DNA of 64,000 nucleotides from Halomonas borealis (GTDB taxonomy: Bacteria > Pseudomonadota > Gammaproteobacteria > Pseudomonadales > Halomonadaceae). Each line of letters starts with the position of its first letter. The first letter of the stretch is position 1. Below, piece after piece: positions 56,713 through 64,000 of the stretch. Under the pieces are notes generated by a model that was given only the letters and a program-made list of their open reading frames with translations, did no database searches and was not told the origin of the DNA. The stretch spans positions 186,001-250,000 of the forward strand of contig NZ_SDMO01000001.1 of assembly GCF_004798905.1 (NCBI RefSeq). The letters run 5' to 3'. The translations under genes and the position numbers were made by a program.

Positions 56713-57912
56713 ATGGGCAAGCTCACCACACGTGGAGTACAGAAACTGGTCAGGGAGGCCAAGCCCGGGTTGACCAACGATGGTGAGGGCCTGTACCTCA
56801 AGATCGGCAAGAAAGGGGGAGCAAGCTGGATCTATCGGTTCCGGCGCAATGGCAAACTTCGCGACATGGGCCTTGGTAGCTATTCGGACGTCAGCCTTGC
56901 TGAAGCGCGAGCTCGTGCCGGCAAGAACCGTAGCCTCATCAAGGAAGGCCTTGATCCCCTTGAGGCCAAGGTAGAAGAAGAGCAAGTAGACGAGGCCACG
57001 CCCACCTTCACCAGCTGTGCCGCCCGCTACATCATGTCCCACCGCCGCAGCTGGCGGAACGCCAAGCACGCGCGGCAATGGGTCAGCACGTTGAAGGCCT
57101 ACGCTCGACCGGTCATCGGAAACAAGCCTGTCGATGAGGTCACCACCCAAGACGTCCTGAAAATCCTGTCACCGATCTGGACCAGCAAGACCGAAACGGC
57201 CAAGCGCGTGCAAGGCCGGATTGAGAACGTCCTCGACTACGCCGCGGCGCACAACTACCGAGATCCTGTGAACCCGGCCCGCTGGCGTGGGCACCTCGAC
57301 AAGCTGCTGGCCAAACCATCTAGGGTCAAGCAGGTAAGCCACCATCCGGCTATGCCCTATGATGATGTTGCCGCCTTCATGGCCGAGCTTCTGGGCTATA
57401 CCAGCGTTTCCTCCAGGGCCCTGCAGTTCCTGATCCTGACAGCTACGCGCACTTCAGAGGTCCTGCGCGCTGATTGGCTGGAGCTCGACCTCAACAATCA
57501 AACCTGGACGATCCCAGCCGACAGAATGAAGGCACGCCGCGAACACCGTGTGCCGCTGTCACGGCAAGCGGTGGAGCTGCTGGCCCAGCTACCGCGAGTG
57601 AAGGGCAACTCCTATGTCTTCCCCGGAGCGCGCTACGGACGCCCTCTCTCCAATATGGCCATGCTGCAGCTGATGCGAGGCATCGGCTATGGTCAGGGTG
57701 GCGAACGGGGCGACTACGTGCCCCACGGCTTCCGCTCGAGCTTTCGCGATTGGACCGGCGAAGTCACCAGTTATCCTCGTGACGTCGCAGAAATGGCGCT
57801 GGCCCACACCATCGAGAACAAGGTGGAAGCGGCCTATCGCCGTGGAGACCTCTTCAATAAGCGACGGGCCATGATGCAGAATTGGGCCGATTTCATCCTA
57901 CCACAGAGCTAG
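56713..57912 (+). CDS. P4-type tyrosine integrase
   Basis: The 399-residue protein has the N-terminal DUF4102-type arm-binding domain (GLYLKIGKKGGASWIYRFRRNGKLRDMGLGSYSDVSLAEAR) and a tyrosine-recombinase domain. Catalytic residues are seen as Arg in ATRTSEVL, HGFRSSFRDW, His in LAHTIENKVE and Tyr in AAYRRGD. Such integrases insert islands at tRNA 3' ends. GAGGAGG precedes the ATG. It reads away from the candidate att site and seems intact. Confidence 0.92.
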   Translation: MGKLTTRGVQKLVREAKPGLTNDGEGLYLKIGKKGGASWIYRFRRNGKLRDMGLGSYSDVSLAEARARAGKNRSLIKEGLDPLEAKVEEEQVDEATPTFTSCAARYIMSHRRSWRNAKHARQWVSTLKAYARPVIGNKPVDEVTTQDVLKILSPIWTSKTETAKRVQGRIENVLDYAAAHNYRDPVNPARWRGHLDKLLAKPSRVKQVSHHPAMPYDDVAAFMAELLGYTSVSSRALQFLILTATRTSEVLRADWLELDLNNQTWTIPADRMKARREHRVPLSRQAVELLAQLPRVKGNSYVFPGARYGRPLSNMAMLQLMRGIGYGQGGERGDYVPHGFRSSFRDWTGEVTSYPRDVAEMALAHTIENKVEAAYRRGDLFNKRRAMMQNWADFILPQS

Positions 57913-58180
57913 TAAGGACACTCTTGAAGTACTGAACACTCGGGCATGGCGCATGTTTTGCTGTGGCAAGGCAGCCTGCAGGCCCTACAGCAGTATTTCT
58001 TGTTATCAAAGCGTTACAACAGGTAGCACACTTCATCGAGCGCTACGCTGACGAGCTGCATTCAAGACACTTCGAATCGCCCAGAGAGCTTTAGGAAACT
58101 ATGTTGACTGACCGAGCCCGGCTTGTAAGGGGCGGGCTCTTCTATTCCTGCATCAGAACATCACCGCCACGGAGCGCCGC
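57913..58180 (+). other. Gap after integrase with a weak terminator
   Basis: No gene is evident. A 7-bp stem GAGCCCG/CGGGCTC (58115-58140) followed by TTCTATTC may end integrase transcripts. Confidence 0.4.
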
Positions 58181-58823
58181 ATGACAGCAAAGAAAGCCCC
58201 CAAATTCTATGTCGTTTGGGTCGGCCGGCAGACCGGGATCTTCACCACACAAGAAGGCGACGACATCTGGCAGCGTGGCCTCGGCCCCTTCGGGCCGCAC
58301 ATCTCGGCGGAATAAGGCGTCAAAAAAGGACGATCATACTCACCCGGGAGAGACCTTCGACACGGAAATCTACTGCGATGGTGCTTGTGACCCCAATCTT
58401 GGTGATGCCGGCTCGGGCATGGCCATCTACCGCAAGGGCACCCTCGACCAGCTCTGGTATGGCCTCTACAACCCCAAGGGGACCAACAATACAGCCGAGT
58501 TAAACGCCTTTTTCCAAGCTCTACATATGGCCAAGGAGGAAATTGCGCAGGGATCGTCCGTGCGGATCCACTGCGACTCCATGTACACCACCAACGCCAT
58601 CACGAAGTGGGCCGGCGAATGGCGGAAGCGCGGCTGGAAGAAAGCCAATGGAGAGGCGATAAAGAACCCGGAGATCATCCAGCCCACGCATGCGCTGTAC
58701 GAAAGCCTCAAATCGTCGCTGACCATCGCCCACGTCAAAGGGGACGCAGGAGTTGAAGGCAACGAACTAGCCGACAGGATGGCAATGTACGGGGCCGACC
58801 AACAGGCCTACCACCGCTTGTAA
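58181..58823 (+). pseudogene. Broken RNase HI with N-terminal hybrid-binding domain
   Basis: The ATG at 58181 opens KFYVVWVGRQTGIFTT, the start of the RNA/DNA-hybrid-binding (viroplasmin-like) domain, but this frame stops at 58313-58315. The RNase H domain follows in another frame: YCDGACDPN, NTAELNAFF, IHCDSMYTTN and VKGDAGVEGNELAD carry the four catalytic acidic residues and run to 58823. One or more frameshifts therefore separate the domains. A start at ATG 58209 in the RNase H frame exists but has no ribosome-binding site. The C-terminal end runs into merT sequence. Confidence 0.75.
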
Positions 58824-58944
58824 GCCAGGCGAAACCTGCGCGATGCCAAAGGTTCGCACGACGTATAAAGCCATCTTCTGGATCGTCGCTGCCTTGGTGC
58901 TGATCGCGCTGCTGTTTCCTTACCTCCTGCCCCTGTTCTACTAA
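58804..58944 (+). pseudogene. merT: merT 3' remnant
   Basis: In this frame the DNA reads RPTTACKPGETCAMPKV and then RTTYKAIFWIVAALVLIALLFP to the TAA. That is the C-terminus of the mercury transporter MerT, including its last membrane helix. The first two thirds of MerT are missing. Its start overlaps the end of the RNase H frame, marking a rearrangement junction around 58800-58820. A 33-codon ATG frame (58843-58944) could still be translated. Confidence 0.75.
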
Positions 58945-58956
58945 GAGGAGATCGCC

Positions 58957-59253
58957 ATGAAACGACTCGCTGCCTGCATTGCGCTTTCCGCGACGCTCGC
59001 CACGTCGGCTTGGGCCGCCCCGCAGACCGTGACGTTGTCGGTGCCGGGCATGACCTGCGCCGCCTGCCCGATCACCGTCAAGGCCGCCCTCAACAAAGTG
59101 GACGGTGTCTCGCACGTCGATGTGAGCTACCCGGATCGTGAGGCGGTGGTCACCTTCGACGATTCACGAACGCACGTCGAAGCATTGACCGAAGCCACCA
59201 CCAACGCCGGCTCCCCCTCATCCCCGACACCCTCGGAAGCGGATCGGGAGTGA
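58957..59253 (+). CDS. merP: Periplasmic mercury-binding protein MerP
   Basis: The 98-residue protein has a signal peptide (about 1-21) and a heavy-metal-associated domain with VTLSVPGMTCAACPITVK (Cys34 and Cys37), which binds Hg(II) and hands it to MerT. AGAGGAG precedes the ATG. It looks intact, but its transport partners merT and merF are broken. The C-terminal tail is longer than in Tn501 MerP. Confidence 0.9.
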   Translation: MKRLAACIALSATLATSAWAAPQTVTLSVPGMTCAACPITVKAALNKVDGVSHVDVSYPDREAVVTFDDSRTHVEALTEATTNAGSPSSPTPSEADRE

Positions 59254-59255
59254 CC

Positions 59256-59503
59256 ATGAAGAACCCCAAGCCCCTGCTGCGCGCAAGCGTGATTGGCACC
59301 GTCCTGCTGGCGCTGTGCTGCTTCACGCCCATCCTGGTGATCCTGCTGCACCGTTGGCCTGGCGGCACTGACCGGCTACCTGGACGTGGTACTGCTTCCT
59401 GCCCTGGCCTTCTTCATCGGCCTGACCCTCTATGCGCTATGGCGCGAGAAGCAATACGACGCCTGCTGTAACAACGCCTCTACCTATTCAAGGAATTCCC
59501 CTC

Positions 59504-59511
<8 letters not shown>
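59256..59511 (+). pseudogene. merF: Frameshifted merF
   Basis: The frame from 59256 encodes the first half of MerF (LLRASVIGTVLLALCCFTPILVILL, with the CC pair). After about 59350 homology continues in another frame (VGLAALTGYLDVVLLPALAFF, then YDACCNNAS). The shift fits loss of two bases or gain of one near CTGCTGCACC. The transporter is therefore split. Confidence 0.8.
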
Positions 59512-60910
<1,399 letters not shown>

Positions 60911-60939
60911 ACGATAGCGTTGCCTACACGTCTGCGACC

Positions 60940-60972
60940 TTTACCACCGTACCATGGTAAGGCCAGTAAACT
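60940..60972 (+). promoter_or_regulatory. Possible MerR-type promoter and regulator start remnant
   Basis: A TTACCA/TAAACT pair has an overlong spacer (20 bp) that contains the palindrome TACCATGGTA, as in MerR-family promoters. An ATG at 61000 opens MSDMTIGKVA, like the start of a MerR regulator, but the frame then loses similarity. The 200-bp gap 60911-61110 thus may hold a decayed regulator gene. Weak evidence. Confidence 0.35.
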
Positions 60973-61110
60973 CTTTTCGGAGACTTCGCAGGTGCCGACA
61001 TGAGTGACATGACCATAGGCAAAGTGGCCCTGCAGAGGACGATAGATCCTGTATCATCCACGCCTGAAGTCAGCGTCACGAGACTGACAGGACTCGCCGT
61101 GTCGTCGTCA

Positions 61111-62172
61111 TCATGGCCTGCCCAGCGCGATTTCTGCGTAGATACCCTGGTAGTCAGTGTCATGCGTTCTATCCGGCTCCGGCTTGGGATTCAGGGCTAC
61201 CATGCGACCGCTGGGGTCATCTAATAGGCCGCGAAGTTGTTCATAATCGAAGCTCCAGCCCTCGGCGTTGCGCTGGTTGAGACGTGTGATGGTCTCTACC
61301 AATGTGGACATGCTGTGCCCTTCTCCCTCCAAAGGCGGGAATGCCTGAACCAGCAGTTGCCCCTCGTACCAGCCGATCTTGATGGACTGGTTGACGATTC
61401 GGACCTGGGTGCCGGCGGGCACGCGGTCGAAGATCGACTCGATGTCCCCGGGGAACATGCGAATACAGCCACGACTGGCACGCATGCCGATTCCATCCGG
61501 TTGGTTGGTCCCATGGATCAAGTAGCCATCGAATCCAAGGATAATGGCATGGTCTCCCAGCGGATTGTCCGGGCCTGGGGGCACCACGCTGGGCGCCTCT
61601 TCACCGCGTGCCCTGGCTTCACGCTGAACCGACTCGGGTGGATACCAGGCGGGATTCTTGATGTTCATGGTGGTCTTGGTGACACCGAGGGGCGTACCGA
61701 AGCCCTCGCGACCGATGCCAATAGGATAGGTCTCGACACGCGGCGTCTCGTCGTCATCCACCTCGGGATAGTAATAAAGGCGCAGCTCGGCGATGTTGAT
61801 GACGATCCCGTTGCGCTCGACATCGGGCAGGATGAAGCGTCCGGGAATGGTCACCTCGGTTCCCTCGCCGGGGATCCAGATGCTGGTGTCCGGATTGGCT
61901 CGCATGATCTCCCGGTACCCCAGGTTGTGTCGCCTGGCGATATCGAGCAGGGTATCCTCTCGATCATCCACCGTTATGCGGTAGGTGTCGCCGATCACAT
62001 TGCCTTCCTCAGGCAGCGGATAGTGGCCGCGGGGCCATTCGCCCTCCTCTTCGGCCTGAGAAGCGCCGATGAGTGCCAGCCAACCGGCCAGCACCCCCAC
62101 CACTGTGCGTTTTCGGAGCTGCCACAATGGAGCTTCTCTCGCTGTACCAGAGTGAGGTTTCGATAACGCCAT
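61111..62172 (-). CDS. L,D-transpeptidase (YkuD family) with LysM-like region
   Basis: The 353-residue exported protein has an N-terminal signal/anchor (about 19-40), a LysM-like segment (DTLLDIARRHNLGYREIMRANP) and a YkuD catalytic domain with HGTN and SRGCIRM, the latter holding the catalytic cysteine. It resembles the ErfK/YbiS group that links Braun lipoprotein to peptidoglycan or forms 3-3 crosslinks. AAGGAGAG fixes the start at 62172, 29 nt after lnt. It is the last gene of the lspA-lnt cassette and converges on the mer genes. Confidence 0.88.
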   Translation of the reverse strand: MALSKPHSGTAREAPLWQLRKRTVVGVLAGWLALIGASQAEEEGEWPRGHYPLPEEGNVIGDTYRITVDDREDTLLDIARRHNLGYREIMRANPDTSIWIPGEGTEVTIPGRFILPDVERNGIVINIAELRLYYYPEVDDDETPRVETYPIGIGREGFGTPLGVTKTTMNIKNPAWYPPESVQREARARGEEAPSVVPPGPDNPLGDHAIILGFDGYLIHGTNQPDGIGMRASRGCIRMFPGDIESIFDRVPAGTQVRIVNQSIKIGWYEGQLLVQAFPPLEGEGHSMSTLVETITRLNQRNAEGWSFDYEQLRGLLDDPSGRMVALNPKPEPDRTHDTDYQGIYAEIALGRP

Positions 62173-62201
62173 AATTCTCTCCTTTTTTGACTGGACCATT
62201 A

Positions 62202-63704
62202 TCATCCAGACCGACGTGTGTTAATTCGCCATCCATGCAGCACCAGTAAGGCGGCCAATAGCCAGATTGGCCAGCTACCGGTTCGGGTGAACGGCGTGTT
62301 TCCCACCATGGGCCGCACCTCGCCGCGAAGGCTCGTCGCCTGGAACTGTGGTGCGCGGGCTGTGACACTGCCCTGAGGATCGACGATGGCAGTCATCCCG
62401 TTGCTGGTGGCGCGAATCAGGTATCGGCCGTTCTCCAGCGCACGCAGACGGGCCATCTGCAAATGCTGCAGGGGGCCGATGGAGCGGCCGAACCAGGTGT
62501 CGTTGGAGACCGTCAGCAGTAGCTCGGCAGCGCGCGCCTGCTCGGCGACCCGGTCGGCATAGATGATCTCGTAGCAGATGGCGTTACCGATGGTGGTTCC
62601 GGCGGCGTGGATCGGCCCCTGAGCTTCGGGCCCGGGCGTCATGGTCGGCATGGGCAGGTCGAAGAAGGCGATGGTGCCGGCGAGCAGGCTCTCCAGCGGC
62701 AGGTACTCGCCGAAGGGTACCAGACGCGCCTTGCGGTAGTGGCCCTCGGCGTTACCCAGGCCGATCACGCTATTGTAGTAGTCGCCGCCGTCGCGCTGCA
62801 GGATGCCGGTGAGCAGGGCGGTGTCGGGGGCGAGGTTGGACTGCACCCGCTCCAGTATGGGCCGCGCCTCCTCCTCGAACATTGGCAGCGCCACCTCGGG
62901 CCAGACCATCAGGTCGATGCCGTCGGGCTGCTCCCCGGTCAACGCCGTGTAGATGTTGACCGCCTCGCGCTGGCCTTGGGCACTCCACTTGATGCTCTGG
63001 TCGAGGTTGCCTTGCAACAGCGCCACGCTGAGCGGCTCGCCGGCCGGGCTGGTCCACTGACCCGGCAAGGCTAACGGGGCCAGCCACAGGGCGGCGATAG
63101 GGGCAAGGGCCCACCAGCGTCGGCGCAGCAGCTCCACGCCCAGGGTGCCGGTCAGGGCGGTGATCAGCGACAGAAGATAGACGCCGCCCACCGGGGCCCA
63201 GGCCGCCAGCGGCGAGTCCACTTGGGACGTGCCCAGCAGCAGCCAGGGAAACCCGGTAAACAGCCAGGTGCGCAGCCACTCGCTGAGAACCCAGGTGCCG
63301 GCGAAGCTGAGGAAGGCCAGGCGTCGGCCCGTGACGCGGCGATAGAGCCAGAAGGGCACGGTATAGAACAGCGCCAGGCTGGCCACGAACAGACCGGTGA
63401 GGAAGAGCGCCAGGAGCGCCCCCGTATCCCCATAGCCGTGGATTGCGACGAAGACCCAGGAGGCACCGGAGCCGAACAGGCCCACGCCATAGCACCAGCC
63501 ACGGAGCGCGGCTTGAGCGGGTGTCAGGGCATGGATGCCGACATAGACCAGGGCCACCGCCACAGGGCCCAGCCACCACAGCGTGAAGGGCGCGGCGCTG
63601 AGGGTGGTCAGCCCCCCGGCGGTCAGGGCCAGCAAACAGCCGAGGACCGGAGAGAGCCGTCCGACAGGCGTCATGTCCCGGACTGGCTGGTTCTGTGCAT
63701 CCAT
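62202..63704 (-). CDS. lnt: Apolipoprotein N-acyltransferase Lnt
   Basis: The 500-residue inner-membrane enzyme adds the third acyl chain to lipoproteins. About six N-terminal helices are followed by a nitrilase-like domain with the catalytic triad visible as Glu in MVWPEVALPMF, Lys in RKARLVPFGEYLP and Cys in NAICYEIIY. It begins 4 nt after the lspA stop. The position on a mobile island suggests a second copy besides the housekeeping one. Confidence 0.9.
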   Translation of the reverse strand: MDAQNQPVRDMTPVGRLSPVLGCLLALTAGGLTTLSAAPFTLWWLGPVAVALVYVGIHALTPAQAALRGWCYGVGLFGSGASWVFVAIHGYGDTGALLALFLTGLFVASLALFYTVPFWLYRRVTGRRLAFLSFAGTWVLSEWLRTWLFTGFPWLLLGTSQVDSPLAAWAPVGGVYLLSLITALTGTLGVELLRRRWWALAPIAALWLAPLALPGQWTSPAGEPLSVALLQGNLDQSIKWSAQGQREAVNIYTALTGEQPDGIDLMVWPEVALPMFEEEARPILERVQSNLAPDTALLTGILQRDGGDYYNSVIGLGNAEGHYRKARLVPFGEYLPLESLLAGTIAFFDLPMPTMTPGPEAQGPIHAAGTTIGNAICYEIIYADRVAEQARAAELLLTVSNDTWFGRSIGPLQHLQMARLRALENGRYLIRATSNGMTAIVDPQGSVTARAPQFQATSLRGEVRPMVGNTPFTRTGSWPIWLLAALLVLHGWRINTRRSG

Positions 63705-63708
63705 GCCG

Positions 63709-64000
63709 TCACTCAGACAATCTGGGGGAGGGACGCTCACGCAAGGCCGCAATCGCAAAGGCGATGACACCCAGGAACAGGGCGATATCCGCCAGGTTGA
63801 AGGCGGGCCAGTGCCACTCTCGCCAGTAGATGTCCAGGTAGTCCACCACATACCCTCGCACCAGGCGGTCGATGCCATTACCCAGCGCGCCACCCAGCAT
63901 CAAGCTGTACCCCAGCGCCTCCAGGCGGGGCCTGGGCCTGCACAACAGGAACGTCAGCACGATAGTCGCCAACCCTGCAAAGCACAGGAAGAGGTAGCGC
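63709..64000 (-). CDS. lspA: Lipoprotein signal peptidase LspA, C-terminal part
   Basis: The gene runs off the right edge; about 97 C-terminal codons are present. LMLGGALGNGIDRLVRGYVVDYLD and WPAFNLADIALFLG contain both catalytic aspartates (in GNGIDR and NLADI). LspA cleaves prolipoprotein signal peptides. It is upstream of lnt and ldt in one cassette. Extra lspA genes accompany metal-resistance operons such as pbr (pbrC). Confidence 0.9.
   Translation of the reverse strand, partial: RYLFLCFAGLATIVLTFLLCRPRPRLEALGYSLMLGGALGNGIDRLVRGYVVDYLDIYWREWHWPAFNLADIALFLGVIAFAIAALRERPSPRLSE

Noticed and set aside
58310-58340. A-rich slippery-like run (CAAAAAAG) as programmed frameshift site for the RNase H gene
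   Set aside because: The upstream frame already ends at the TAA 58313-58315 before the A-run, so slippage there cannot join the two domains.

Overview
The window looks like a chromosomal segment of a halophilic gammaproteobacterium of the Halomonas/Chromohalobacter type. The strongest marker is a complete ectoine cluster (ectA-ectB-ectC, 21807-24245) whose products closely resemble, from memory, the Halomonas elongata enzymes. The DNA is GC-rich, genes are tightly packed, and many are joined by 4-nt ATGA overlaps. No rRNA, tRNA or CRISPR array was seen.

Layout, left to right. (1) 1-4150: 3' end of yciK, mupP-ubiG on the minus strand, then galU followed by a UDP-glucose-dehydrogenase-like gene that lacks key catalytic residues. 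(2) 4169-13344: sodB, a membrane coiled-coil gene, tamA-tamB-msrA, and a convergent LysR regulator overlapping the end of msrA. (3) 13458-20042: a complete oligo/dipeptide ABC importer and a beta-carbonic anhydrase. (4) 20193-26073: glutathione reductase, ectABC, a YcaQ/AlkX-like DNA glycosylase and a DUF1090 protein. (5) 26467-29832: a three-gene operon of retropepsin-like lipoprotein, inactive-transglutaminase/7TM protein and ATP-grasp ligase. (6) 29931-34319: zur-hisI-yidD, sufE, and a tyrosine recombinase divergent from a KfrA-like coiled-coil DNA-binding protein across an AT-rich operator region. (7) 34616-46370: housekeeping metabolism (nfuA, metH, a MATE pump, sulfite reductase with DUF934, an MgtC-like protein, an ArsC-like/wrbA/DUF2069 cluster, pdxH). 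(8) 46406-53695: a Pat-type acyl-CoA synthetase/GNAT protein divergent from an HDAC-family deacetylase, a cupin regulator, DUF1244-moaB-moeA, acpH. (9) 53714-56399: tusDCBE, yccA and two small membrane proteins.

From about 56518 the character changes. A tRNA-Ser-like 3' end fragment and terminator are followed by a P4-type integrase, a broken RNase H gene fused at its end to a merT remnant, and a decayed mercury operon (merP intact, merF frameshifted, merA with a nonsense codon). A minus-strand lspA-lnt-L,D-transpeptidase cassette then runs off the right edge. This is the left end of a genomic island whose other end lies outside the window.

The main candidates for under-described biology are the retropepsin/7TM/ATP-grasp operon beside the ectoine genes, the recombinase/KfrA pair with its palindromic operators, the lipoprotein-maturation cassette on the mer island, and the divergent acetyltransferase/deacetylase pair. 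All functional calls rest on reading the sequence and remembered family features; no database search was run.
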